In this document: positions 1 to 6,078 of the stretch, piece by piece
How the letters are laid out: each line of letters starts with the position of its first letter
How positions within the stretch are numbered: the first letter of the stretch is position 1
DNA from: JBBQNY01 sp038330365
GTDB taxonomy: Bacteria > Pseudomonadota > Gammaproteobacteria > Xanthomonadales > Ahniellaceae
Reading direction: 5' to 3'
NCBI GenBank assembly: GCA_038330365.1
Contig: JBBQNY010000092.1
Coordinates: forward strand, 1-10,657
DNA length: 10,657 nucleotides
Position numbers and translations under genes: made by a program
Notes under the pieces: model-generated
What the model saw: only the letters and a program-made list of their open reading frames with translations
Told to the model about the DNA's origin: nothing
Database searches by the model: none

Positions 1-127
1 CGAGGCGATCATGGGATTGCGGCATCGGGAGTGGCCGCTTGAGGGCGTGCAGTTCCATCCGGAGTCGATCCTGACCGAGCATGGGCATGCGCTGCTGCGC
101 AATTTTCTGGCGCAGGAATCGCGGTGA
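1..127 (+). CDS. trpG: Anthranilate synthase glutamine amidotransferase subunit, C-terminal end (partial)
   Basis: The reading frame is open from base 2 to a TGA at 125-127 and gives the last 41 residues of a class I glutamine amidotransferase. The stretch GVQFHPESILTEHG carries the His and Glu of the Cys-His-Glu triad (FHPES), and the tail HALLRNFLAQ is typical of TrpG/PabA proteins. With TrpE, this subunit takes ammonia from glutamine to convert chorismate to anthranilate, the first step of tryptophan synthesis in the cytoplasm. trpD and trpC follow on the same strand, which favours TrpG, although the same protein may also serve as PabA in folate synthesis. The catalytic Cys and the start lie outside the window. 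Unusually, 321 bases of repeats separate it from trpD. Confidence 0.93.
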   Translation, partial: EAIMGLRHREWPLEGVQFHPESILTEHGHALLRNFLAQESR

Positions 128-174
128 TGTCGCACGCATTGACGGCGGCTTCTCATCCGCCCTGCGGGCACCTT

Positions 175-198
175 GCGCACCACATCCGAGTGGTGCGC
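175..198. repeat. Perfect 9-base inverted repeat inside the split repeat copy
   Basis: GCGCACCAC (175-183) is exactly complementary to GTGGTGCGC (190-198) around the loop ATCCGA. It lies in the extra material that splits the left copy of the trpG-trpD repeat. No T-run follows, so it is not a classical terminator, but it could form a stable RNA hairpin in the trp transcript. Confidence 0.75.
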
Positions 199-221
199 CC
201 TGCGGGCCACCTTCGGCGTTC

Positions 222-243
222 GCAGCTGCTCCTGCAGCTGCAG
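222..243. repeat. GCAGCTG inverted repeat
   Basis: GCAGCTG (222-228) pairs with CAGCTGC (235-241), and bases 232-243 are themselves the 12-base palindrome CTGCAGCTGCAG. This is a second hairpin in the material that interrupts the left copy of the trpG-trpD repeat. Confidence 0.6.
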
Positions 244-356
244 TCTCCCCGCGGGAAGAAGGGAAATGCGGTGGTGCATGCGCTAGGGCACGTTGATGCC
301 GCGCGAGGTGCCTTGACTGGCGATCGAGCAGTGTTGAATCTGCTCTGTCGAGAGCG

Positions 357-417
357 GCCCCTCATCCGCCCTGCGGGCACCTTCTCCCCGCTCGCGGGGA
401 GAAGGGAAATGCGGTGG
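357..417. repeat. Complete palindromic repeat with a 10-base stem before trpD
   Basis: The unit begins CCCCTCATCCG and ends in a perfect hairpin: CTTCTCCCCG (381-390), loop CTCG, CGGGGAGAAG (395-404). It resembles a short palindromic repeat that I recall as common in proteobacterial intergenic regions. A related copy lies between oleB and oleC at 10124-10178. The hairpin has no T-run after it, so termination is unlikely. It is 32 bases upstream of the trpD start-site region and could affect message stability. Confidence 0.75.
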
Positions 418-448
418 CGGGGAGAAGGGTGATGCGGGGTTCGCGGTG

Positions 449-1522
449 ATGACGGAGAAGGATTCAGCGGGCGAGATCGTGTTCACGCCGCGCGAGGCAC
501 TGGCGCGCGCAATCGATCATCGCGAGATCTTCCACGACGAAATGGTCTCGCTCATGCGGCAGATCATGCGCGGCGAAGTCAGCGATCCCATGGTCGCCGC
601 GATCGTCTCCGCCTTGCGCGTCAAGAAAGAGACCATCGACGAGATCGCCGCCGCGGCGCGCGTGATGCGCGAGTTCGCGACCCCGGTCGTCGTGGCGGAC
701 GCATCGAACTTTCTCGACATCGTGGGCACGGGCGGCGACGGCGCTGCCAGCTTCAATATTTCCACCGCGGCGATGTTCGTGGCCGCCGCCGCGGGCGCGC
801 GCGTGGCCAAGCACGGCGGTCGCAGCGTGTCTTCCAAGTCGGGCAGCGCCGACGTACTTGAAGCCCTGGGCGCGCGCATCGATCTCGCGCCGGCGCAGGT
901 CGCTGCTTGCATAGACGAGACCGGCATCGGTTTCATGTTCGCGCCGAATCATCATCCGGCGATGCGTCACGTCGCCGCCGTGCGGCGCGAACTCGGCGTG
1001 CGCACGATCTTCAACATCCTTGGACCGCTGACCAATCCCGCAGGCGCACCCAACATCCTGATGGGCGTGTTCCATCCCGATCTCGTCGGCATCCAGGTGC
1101 GCGTACTTGAACGGCTCGGCGCCCGTCGCGCCCTGGTGGTCTGGGGCTGCGACGGACTGGACGAGATCACGCTCGGCGGTGCGACGCGCATCGGCGAGCT
1201 GCGTGACGGCGTGATCCGTGAGTATGAGATCCATCCCGAAGACTTCGGCTTCGCCATGGCCGCCAGCCGCAATCTTGCGGTGGCCGACGCGCACGCTTCG
1301 CGCGCGATGCTCGAATCCGCGCTCGCGAATGAAGCCGGGCCCGCGCGCGAGATCGTGCTGTTCAACGCCGGTGCCGCGTTGTATACGGCGAACGTTGCGG
1401 CCTCGATCGCGGAAGGGATCGAACGCGCACGCGCGGCACTCGCAAGCGGCGATGCACGCGCGCGGCTCGAACGTTTTGTCGCAGTCACGCAACGCCTTGC
1501 CGGGAAAGGCGCGGCCTCGTGA
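449..1522 (+). CDS. trpD: Anthranilate phosphoribosyltransferase
   Basis: This enzyme joins anthranilate to PRPP to give N-(5-phosphoribosyl)anthranilate, the second step of tryptophan synthesis. The protein has 357 residues, close to the usual family length. An N-terminal helical domain (HREIFHDEMVSLMRQIMRGEVSD) is followed by the PRPP loop VGTGGDG near residues 92-98, the FNIST motif, the KSGSAD segment, and NILGPLTNPAG in the catalytic domain. The ATG at 449 is chosen because a GGGG at 436-439 is well spaced upstream; an in-frame GTG at 446 directly precedes it. The stop overlaps the trpC start by 4 bases, indicating translational coupling. One oddity: the usual KHGNR motif reads KHGGR here (Gly codon 818-820). 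Confidence 0.96.
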   Translation: MTEKDSAGEIVFTPREALARAIDHREIFHDEMVSLMRQIMRGEVSDPMVAAIVSALRVKKETIDEIAAAARVMREFATPVVVADASNFLDIVGTGGDGAASFNISTAAMFVAAAAGARVAKHGGRSVSSKSGSADVLEALGARIDLAPAQVAACIDETGIGFMFAPNHHPAMRHVAAVRRELGVRTIFNILGPLTNPAGAPNILMGVFHPDLVGIQVRVLERLGARRALVVWGCDGLDEITLGGATRIGELRDGVIREYEIHPEDFGFAMAASRNLAVADAHASRAMLESALANEAGPAREIVLFNAGAALYTANVAASIAEGIERARAALASGDARARLERFVAVTQRLAGKGAAS

Positions 1523-2319
1523 GCGATGTGCTCTCGCGCATCCTCACGCGCAAGCGCGAGGAAGTTGCCGAGCGCAGCGCGCACCTGCCGCTGGCGGAAT
1601 TGCGCGCGCGCGCCGCGAATACTTCGCCGACACGCGGGTTCGCCGGCGCGGTGAAGTCATGTGTGGCCGCCGGTGGCATTGCGGTCATCGCGGAGATCAA
1701 ACGCGCCAGCCCGAGCAAGGGCCTGATCCGTGACCCCTTCGATCCTGCCGCCATCGCGCGCAGCTATGAAAGCGGCGGCGCGAGTTGTCTGTCGGTGCTG
1801 ACCGACATCGATTTCTTCCAGGGCGCCGACGCCTTTCTGGTCGAGGCACGCGCGGCCTGCGCCTTGCCTGTTTTGCGCAAGGACTTCATCGTCGACGCGT
1901 GGCAGCTGTACGAATCGCGCGCGCTGGGCGCCGACTGCGTGCTGCTGATCGCAGCGGCGCTGGATGGCAACGCGCTGCCGGATCTGGCCGCGGAGGCGCG
2001 TGCGCTCGGGCTCGATGTGCTGCTCGAAGTCCACGACGAGGCGGAACTCGAGCGTGCACTGGAGATCGAGGACGTACTCATCGGCGTCAACAACCGCAAC
2101 CTGCGCACCTTCAATGTGGATCTCGACACCACGTCGCGGCTGCGCGCGCGCGCGCCGACCGAGCGCCTGATGATCGCCGAGAGCGGCATCCAGGACGCCA
2201 CCGATATCCACAGCCTGCGCGCCGCCGGTGTGCACGCCTTCCTCATCGGCGAGACCTTCATGCGCGCGGATGATCCGGGCGCGGCGCTCGCGAGCCTGCT
2301 GGCCGCGGCGTCGGCATAA
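1519..2319 (+). CDS. trpC: Indole-3-glycerol phosphate synthase
   Basis: The product is a single-domain (beta/alpha)8 barrel of 266 residues, the normal size for monofunctional TrpC. It closes the ring of CdRP to indole-3-glycerol phosphate, with loss of CO2 and water. Expected catalytic segments are present: IAEIKRASPSKG (Glu59, Lys61), LRKDFIVD (Lys121), LLEVHDEAE (Glu170), IGVNNRNLRTF (Asn191), IAESGI (Glu221, Ser222), and the phosphate-binding FLIGETFM. The start is a GTG inside the trpD stop (GTGA overlap), so it is probably translated by ribosomes finishing trpD. There is no trpF fusion. No clear terminator is visible after the TAA. Confidence 0.97.
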   Translation: MSDVLSRILTRKREEVAERSAHLPLAELRARAANTSPTRGFAGAVKSCVAAGGIAVIAEIKRASPSKGLIRDPFDPAAIARSYESGGASCLSVLTDIDFFQGADAFLVEARAACALPVLRKDFIVDAWQLYESRALGADCVLLIAAALDGNALPDLAAEARALGLDVLLEVHDEAELERALEIEDVLIGVNNRNLRTFNVDLDTTSRLRARAPTERLMIAESGIQDATDIHSLRAAGVHAFLIGETFMRADDPGAALASLLAAASA

Positions 2320-2497
2320 GCTGCCGGAGCTGCCGGACGAACATCCTCACGGCGTCGCCCAGCCGCGGCATCGACGAGGGCATCGAATTGCAGCTTGATG
2401 ATCTCAGCCGCGAGCCATTGATCGTGTGAATCCTTGTCTCACCCGCGCACACAAGCTCCATGGTTTGCATGCGGACACATTTGGCGATCAGTGCAAG

Positions 2498-2513
2498 TGT
2501 GACTAAGCTCACC
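2498..2513. promoter_or_regulatory. Candidate CRP/Clp operator upstream of the serine hydrolase
   Basis: TGTGA-CTAAGC-TCACC matches the CRP-family consensus TGTGA-N6-TCACA at 9 of the 10 half-site positions, with the correct 6-base spacer. It lies 55 bases before the hydrolase start. A Clp-type CRP-family regulator is encoded in this same window, and Xanthomonas Clp is known to control genes for secreted enzymes. Activation of the hydrolase is therefore a reasonable inference. No convincing -10/-35 pair could be fixed around it. Confidence 0.6.
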
Positions 2514-2520
2514 GTGTGAC

Positions 2521-2537
2521 GCTGTGCGTTGCACAGC
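2521..2537. promoter_or_regulatory. Hairpin between operator and ribosome-binding site
   Basis: GCTGTGC (2521-2527) and GCACAGC (2531-2537) are exact inverted repeats with a GTT loop, 7 bases after the Clp-like site. It could be a second operator or a 5' untranslated hairpin. Confidence 0.4.
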
Positions 2538-2567
2538 ATGCACGGCTCGTTTCGAGGAGACCTCAGC

Positions 2568-3989
2568 ATGCCCAGAATCCTGTTCGCCCTGTTGCTCGCC
2601 GCCGCATTCGCGCCCTGCTGGGCCCAGGGTCGGCTGTATTCCGATGGCTTCGAAACACCCATCGTGCGGCCACAGTTCCCGCTGGTTGGCGGCACCTTTC
2701 AGCTGCCTTCCGGCCCAGCCACCGATCAGCTCGCCTGGCTGCTGAGCGAGCTTGCCACCGGGCAAAACACCACGCCGGCCGAAGTCACGCAGCACTTCGA
2801 GCCCGGCTTTGACGCCAACCAGATCGCGGGCTTCATCAACAGCCTGCGCACCAGCTATCCCGACGCCAAAGTGACCGATGCCATTGGCATCACGCCGGTG
2901 AGCCTCGTGGTGCTGATCGATGCGCCGACCGCGCCCGGCGCACCGTCCGGCTTCCTGCGGCTGGAGGCGCGCTATACCGGCGCGATGCGGATCAATTTCC
3001 TGTTTGTCTCGAACTTCAACAACACGGTCCAGTTCCCGGCCGACCAGAATCTGACGCTGACCCAGGCGGCCGACAAGTTCATCACGCTGTCGGCGGCACC
3101 GGGCCTGTTCGTCGGACGGATTCGGCCGGGAGGCACCTGCGAGAGCATCATCGAGCGCTCGCCCGACACGCTGCGCGCCACCGCATCCATCTTCAAGACC
3201 TGGGTGCTCGGCGGCGTTGCGCGCGCGGTGGCATCGAACAATCTCAGCGCGACGACTTCGATTCCGATGGTGGCCTCCGAACTCGCGCCCGGCGGCGTCA
3301 TCAACATCGAGCCGATCAATACGCCGTTCCCGGCCGGAGATCTCGCGACGCTGATGATGGGCATCAGTGACAACACCGCCACGGACCTGTTGCATCAACA
3401 GGTGGGTCGTCCGGTCATCAACCAGATCGTGAGCGACTTTGGCGTGGCGCAGCCAACCGTGCTCACGCCGCTGCTCGGCATCAGTGAGCAGTTTCACGTG
3501 TTTCGGAGTTTCGATCTTTCGACCGCGCAGTCCTACGTCAACGGCACCGAGGCCTTCCAGCAGAACTTCCTCGATACGCAGATCGTGCCGCTCGGTCCCT
3601 GCTGCGACGGGTCTGCGTTTTTCCATATTCCACTCCTGACCAGCGGCACCTGGCGCGCGACAGCGAAGGACGTGTGCCGCGCGTTCGCCGGCCTGCGGCG
3701 GGTCGCGCAGGGCTCGGACGCATTCGATCTCGTCGATCGCGCCATGGGCGCGCAGGCCGCACAGCCGAACGTACGCGGCCGCTGGGATCGCGTCTGGTAC
3801 AAGGGCGGCAGCCTGGCTGCCAGCACTGACAATTTCCACGTGCTCACTCACGCCTGGCTGCTTGAGGACACGGGCCGCGATCCCTTCGTGGTGGTGGCGA
3901 TGTCGAACGACCCGAACGGCGGCATCGACCAGTTCAACGTGCAGTCGATCACCGGCCGCATCCTCGAGCTCGTCGACCAGATGCCGTAG
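2568..3989 (+). CDS. Exported serine hydrolase, class A beta-lactamase-like, ORF12/LpqF-like layout
   Basis: The predicted protein has 473 residues. The ATG at 2568 is chosen because CGAGGAGA (2553-2560) sits 7 bases upstream and because it starts a clear signal peptide (MPRILFALLLAAAFAPCWA, cleavage likely after AWA-like CWA). The lone Cys does not fit a lipobox. Residues about 50-165 look like the small alpha+beta domain found before the hydrolase in the clavulanate-cluster ORF12 family. The rest has serine beta-lactamase/DD-peptidase motifs: S207-I-F-K210 (SxxK), S267-D-N269 (SDN), and K412-G-G (the KTG position). It probably acts in the periplasm or outside the cell, but the substrate is unknown and beta-lactam resistance should not be assumed. 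A CRP/Clp-like site precedes it. The mature protein begins near RLYSDGFE. Confidence 0.8.
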   Translation: MPRILFALLLAAAFAPCWAQGRLYSDGFETPIVRPQFPLVGGTFQLPSGPATDQLAWLLSELATGQNTTPAEVTQHFEPGFDANQIAGFINSLRTSYPDAKVTDAIGITPVSLVVLIDAPTAPGAPSGFLRLEARYTGAMRINFLFVSNFNNTVQFPADQNLTLTQAADKFITLSAAPGLFVGRIRPGGTCESIIERSPDTLRATASIFKTWVLGGVARAVASNNLSATTSIPMVASELAPGGVINIEPINTPFPAGDLATLMMGISDNTATDLLHQQVGRPVINQIVSDFGVAQPTVLTPLLGISEQFHVFRSFDLSTAQSYVNGTEAFQQNFLDTQIVPLGPCCDGSAFFHIPLLTSGTWRATAKDVCRAFAGLRRVAQGSDAFDLVDRAMGAQAAQPNVRGRWDRVWYKGGSLAASTDNFHVLTHAWLLEDTGRDPFVVVAMSNDPNGGIDQFNVQSITGRILELVDQMP

Positions 3990-4083
3990 ACGCGAGGCCG
4001 CGTTTGGCGCGCCGGTTCCCGAGCAGCCTGCGGCGCTCCCTGCACCGTGTTTGTTCGCATAATGTCCGGTCGCGTCGCGCGTC

Positions 4084-4089
4084 TACAAT
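4084..4089 (+). promoter_or_regulatory. Possible -10 element before the small ORF/HAD pair
   Basis: TACAAT matches TATAAT at 5 of 6 positions and lies 30 bases before the ATG of the small gene. I see no good -35 hexamer at normal spacing, so it is either an activated promoter or chance. Confidence 0.25.
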
Positions 4090-4118
4090 GCGCGACCCGC
4101 CCGAGGCATGACCGCTCC

Positions 4119-4271
4119 ATGCTGTTGCTGATCGACAAACGCGCCCGCTTCAATTTTCGTCCTGTTGTCCGCAGCGGTCGCATCACGCACGGCCAGCTTT
4201 TTGCGACTGGACACTACGGCCCGGCTTCGGGTGATGCGCTGTCCCGCCTGCTCGCAGAGAGCGGGTCGTGA
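4119..4271 (+). CDS. Small basic protein of unknown function, coupled to the HAD gene
   Basis: A 50-residue frame runs from the ATG at 4119 to a TGA at 4269-4271 that overlaps the GTG start of the HAD phosphatase by 4 bases. I do not recognise the protein. It starts with a short hydrophobic strand (MLLLID), then a basic segment (KRARFNFRPVVRSGR), then a Gly-rich part (ITHGQLFATGHYGPASGDA). It has no membrane helix or metal motif. The frame is also open upstream to a GTG at 4047, but that would place the possible -10 element inside the gene; a weak CCGAGG lies before 4119. The GTGA overlap is the main reason to believe it is translated. It could be a leader that only couples translation to the phosphatase. 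Confidence 0.5.
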   Translation: MLLLIDKRARFNFRPVVRSGRITHGQLFATGHYGPASGDALSRLLAESGS

Positions 4272-5017
4272 GCACGCGCGTGCACACGGGTGAGCACATC
4301 GTTGATTCCACGACACCGCTGGTGGTTTTCGATTTCGATCACACGCTGTATGACGGCGATTCGGGCGGGCATCTCATCCGCTGGCTGATCCGGCGCTCGC
4401 CATGGCGCATTGCGCTGGCGGCGGTCGCCGCGCCGCTGCTGGGCCCGATGATCGCCTGGCTGCCGACACGGCGGCGTGGCATCGGCGGCTTTCTGTGGAT
4501 CGGAACGCTGGGGCTGCATCGGCGGCGCGAGCTCGATTATCTGATCGATCGCTACGTTGAGAGCCACCGCGATGCATTGCGGTCGCGATTGCTCACGCAG
4601 GGCCTGAAGGTGCTGCACCGGCATCGCGAGGAGGGCGATCGCGTGCTCATCGCGACCGGAGCGCCGCCGGAGCTCGCGCGCGCCATTCTTGCCTTCGTCG
4701 CGCACGAGGACCTGCCGGTTATCGGCACGCTGACCGCGCGCCGGTTTGGGGCCGTCATCGCAAGCCGGCATTGCCACGCCGAAGAGAAGATGCGCATGAT
4801 TCGCGCGGCGGGCCATGGCGGTCCGATCGTGCGCGCCTACAGCGACAGTACGGCGGATCTGCCGCTGCTGCGCGCGGCCGAGCAACCCATCGTCGTCAAT
4901 CCCAAACGCGCTGCGTTGCCACGCTTCGAGCGCGAATTGCCGCAAGGAACGCCCATGCTCAACTGGGGCTGCGCTGACCGTGCCGGCGCTGCGGTGGATG
5001 ACCGCAAGCCCATGTAG
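4268..5017 (+). CDS. HAD-IB phosphatase, PgpC/YfhB-like
   Basis: This 249-residue HAD protein has all four motifs: FDFDHT with nucleophile Asp22 and Asp24, Thr130 in LIATGAPP, Lys174 in AEEKMRMI, and the Mg-binding SDSTADLPLL (Asp193, Asp197). After motif I comes a hydrophobic segment (about 46-65, ALAAVAAPLLGPMIAWLP) and a FLWIGTLGLH stretch. This layout matches E. coli PgpC (YfhB), which dephosphorylates phosphatidylglycerophosphate at the membrane; other HAD-IB phosphatases such as SerB relatives remain possible. The GTG start overlaps the preceding small gene. The stop codon TAG lies inside a REP fragment (5013-5022), so the C-terminus (about DDRKPM) may have been reshaped by REP insertion. 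It converges on clp across the REP array. Confidence 0.82.
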   Translation: MSTRVHTGEHIVDSTTPLVVFDFDHTLYDGDSGGHLIRWLIRRSPWRIALAAVAAPLLGPMIAWLPTRRRGIGGFLWIGTLGLHRRRELDYLIDRYVESHRDALRSRLLTQGLKVLHRHREEGDRVLIATGAPPELARAILAFVAHEDLPVIGTLTARRFGAVIASRHCHAEEKMRMIRAAGHGGPIVRAYSDSTADLPLLRAAEQPIVVNPKRAALPRFERELPQGTPMLNWGCADRAGAAVDDRKPM

Positions 5018-5022
5018 GAGCG
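5013..5022 (+). repeat. REP head fragment containing the HAD stop codon
   Basis: TGTAGGAGCG equals the first 10 bases of the full REP units in this window, and its TAG (5015-5017) is the stop codon of the HAD gene. The following bases, 5021-5048, repeat those at 5155-5182, so the fragment marks the left edge of the array. Confidence 0.75.
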
Positions 5023-5056
5023 TGCGCGTGCTTTGCGACCGTGTGGAGGCTACTCG

Positions 5057-5084
5057 TGTAGGAGCGCGCTAGCGCGCGATGGCG
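5057..5084 (+). repeat. REP element 1
   Basis: A TGTAGGAG head is followed by the 14-base palindrome GCGCGCTAGCGCGC (5064-5077) and the tail GATGGCG. The GTAG tetranucleotide 5' of a hairpin is the known recognition feature of RAYT-mobilised REPs. Confidence 0.88.
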
Positions 5085-5122
5085 CCATGTTTGCTTGGGA
5101 CGTAAGGCGTGGGTGTGCATTA

Positions 5123-5150
5123 CGCCATCGCGCGCGAGCGCGCTCCTACA
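5123..5150 (-). repeat. REP element 2, inverted
   Basis: This is the reverse complement of REP 1 with one change in the palindrome centre (CGAG in place of CTAG). It forms an inverted pair with REP 1. Confidence 0.88.
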
Positions 5151-5190
5151 GGGGCGTGCGCGTGCTTTGCGACCGTGTGGGAGCTGCTCG

Positions 5191-5218
5191 TGTAGGAGCG
5201 CGCTAGCGCGCGATGGCG
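5191..5218 (+). repeat. REP element 3
   Basis: It is identical to REP 1 over head, palindrome and GATGGCG tail, 134 bases further on. Confidence 0.88.
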
Positions 5219-5257
5219 TCATGTTGGCTTGGGACGTAAGGCGTGGGTGTGCATGAC

Positions 5258-5277
5258 GCCATCGCGCGCTAGCGCGC
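5258..5277 (-). repeat. REP element 4, truncated and inverted
   Basis: CGCCATC and the 14-base palindrome are present, but the TCCTACA end (the GTAG head on the minus strand) is replaced by CCAACATC. It therefore lacks the expected transposase recognition tetranucleotide. Confidence 0.8.
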
Positions 5278-5300
5278 CCAACATCAGCATGCGGGTTGCT

Positions 5301-5314
5301 TCCGCGATCGCGGA
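5301..5314. repeat. Palindrome directly after the clp stop
   Basis: TCCGCGATCGCGGA is a perfect 14-base palindrome immediately downstream of the clp TGA on the minus strand. It has no T-run, so a terminator role is weakly supported. Confidence 0.4.
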
Positions 5315-6022
5315 TCAGCGATGGCCGAGGACCACCACGGACTTGCCCTTGACGGTGATCTTGCCCTGCTCCTCGAGCTGCTTGAGCACCCGACCCGCCA
5401 TCTCGCGCGAACAGCCGACGAGGCGTGATATCTCCTGCCGCGACACCCGGATCTGCGTGCCATCGGGGTGCGTCATCGCATCGGGTTCGTGGCAGAGATC
5501 CACCAGCGTGCGGGAGATCCGATTGGTGACGTCCATGAAGGCGAGGCGGCTTACCTTGCGTGAGGTATGCAGCAGGCGCGAAGTGAGTTGCGCGCCGATC
5601 GCGAACAGCAGGCGCGCGCTTTCGTCGCGCAGGGGGCCATCGAGCAGCTGGAACAGGCGCTCGTAGGTAATCTCCGCCATTTCGCACACCGTGCGCGTGC
5701 GCACCATTACGTCGCGCTTGGGCGTTTCCACGAACAGGCCCATCTCGCCGATGAAATCGCCGCGATTGAGATACGCGAGGATGAGCTCGCGCCCGCTCTC
5801 GTCTTCAGTCAGGACGCTCGCGGAACCCTCGATCAGATAGAACAGCGTCGCGGCCGAATCTCCGGGCCGTATGACGGGCGCTTTCGTTGGATAGCGACGC
5901 CGATGGCAATGCCCGAGAAAGCGCTGCAGCGATTCCGGATTCATCTGCAACGCCAGCGGCAACGACGCGCGCGGAGACGCTTCGGCGAGTTGGCCGCTGC
6001 CGGGAGTCGGCGTGCTCATCAT
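5315..6022 (-). CDS. clp: Clp, CRP/FNR-family transcriptional regulator
   Basis: This 235-residue protein has a cyclic-nucleotide-binding beta-roll (about residues 27-120) and a C-terminal winged helix. It closely follows Xanthomonas Clp as I recall it: HRRRYPTKAPVIRPGD, GDFIGEMGLF, RTRTVCEMAEITYERL, SRLAFMDVTNRI, and the HTH segment VSRQEISRLVGCSREMAGRV. The cAMP-contacting Arg-Ser of E. coli CRP is replaced by RD (TPKRDVMV), as in Clp, whose DNA binding in Xanthomonas is blocked by c-di-GMP. It is a global regulator of secreted enzymes, polysaccharide and motility. Two adjacent ATGs (6022, 6019) follow a GGGGG at 6029-6033; an upstream GTG at 6040 is less likely. It is divergent from speD and has its own candidate promoter. 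Confidence 0.94.
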   Translation of the reverse strand: MMSTPTPGSGQLAEASPRASLPLALQMNPESLQRFLGHCHRRRYPTKAPVIRPGDSAATLFYLIEGSASVLTEDESGRELILAYLNRGDFIGEMGLFVETPKRDVMVRTRTVCEMAEITYERLFQLLDGPLRDESARLLFAIGAQLTSRLLHTSRKVSRLAFMDVTNRISRTLVDLCHEPDAMTHPDGTQIRVSRQEISRLVGCSREMAGRVLKQLEEQGKITVKGKSVVVLGHR

Positions 6023-6049
6023 CGATTGCCCCCACACCACGTGCCTACA

Positions 6050-6078
6050 CTTATAGGCTCAAGACGGTTGGCGGACAA
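6050..6078 (-). promoter_or_regulatory. Candidate sigma-70 promoter of clp
   Basis: On the minus strand TTGTCC (-35, 6078-6073) and TATAAG (-10, 6055-6050, 5 of 6 matches) are separated by exactly 17 bases. The start of transcription would fall near 6043, giving a leader of about 20 bases before the ATG at 6022. Confidence 0.6.

Larger units (their letters stand above)
128..445. repeat. trpG-trpD intergenic region filled with palindromic repeats
   Basis: No credible gene is seen here; the short open frames are by-products of high GC. The region holds two copies of one repeat. The 23-base core CTCATCCGCCCTGCGGGCACCTT is exact at 152-174 and 361-383, except that I describe it by position for the longer unit. 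An 18-base tail, AGAAGGGAAATGCGGTGG, is exact at 257-274 and 400-417. In the right copy the parts form one compact unit (about 357-417). In the left copy they are pushed apart by roughly 70 extra bases containing further hairpins (175-198 and 222-241). A weak 6-base stem (GAGCAG 326-331, CTGCTC 340-345) lies between the copies. The region probably arose by repeat insertion into a once tighter trp operon. Confidence 0.8.
2320..2567. other. trpC-hydrolase intergenic region
   Basis: The stretch holds a 9-base tandem duplication (GCTGCCGGA at 2320-2328 and 2329-2337), a CRP/Clp-like operator (2498-2513), a hairpin (2521-2537) and a ribosome-binding site. From about 2340 to the TGA at 2427-2429 one forward frame reads smoothly (NILTASPSRGIDEGIELQLD, then DLSREPLIV) but has no start. 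It could be the tail of a lost gene or chance. No gene is called. Confidence 0.5.
5021..5288. repeat. Tandem BIME array, two units of 134 bases
   Basis: Two copies of a 134-base unit lie head to tail between the convergent HAD and clp genes. Each has a lead-in (CGTGCGCGTGCTTTGCGACC at 5021 and 5155), a forward REP, a spacer of about 38 bases containing GCTTGGGACGTAAGGCGTGG, and an inverted REP. The last REP is cut short. Such arrays between 3' ends often protect messages or bind gyrase/IHF in enterobacteria; that role here is only inferred. Confidence 0.88.

Noticed and set aside
464..1492. Minus-strand open frame of 342 codons opposite trpD
   Set aside because: Mirror of the trpD codon pattern, with no family features.
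2425..2443. Second TGTGA/TCACC pair upstream of the hydrolase
   Set aside because: The half-sites are 9 bases apart instead of 6, which does not fit a CRP-family dimer.
2439..3851. Minus-strand open frame of 470 codons opposite the serine hydrolase
   Set aside because: Shadow of a real gene with signal peptide and catalytic motifs on the plus strand; the minus product is Arg/Gly rich and unrecognisable.
5013..5288. CRISPR array
   Set aside because: The repeats alternate in orientation, are palindromic REPs with conserved spacers, and there are no cas genes.
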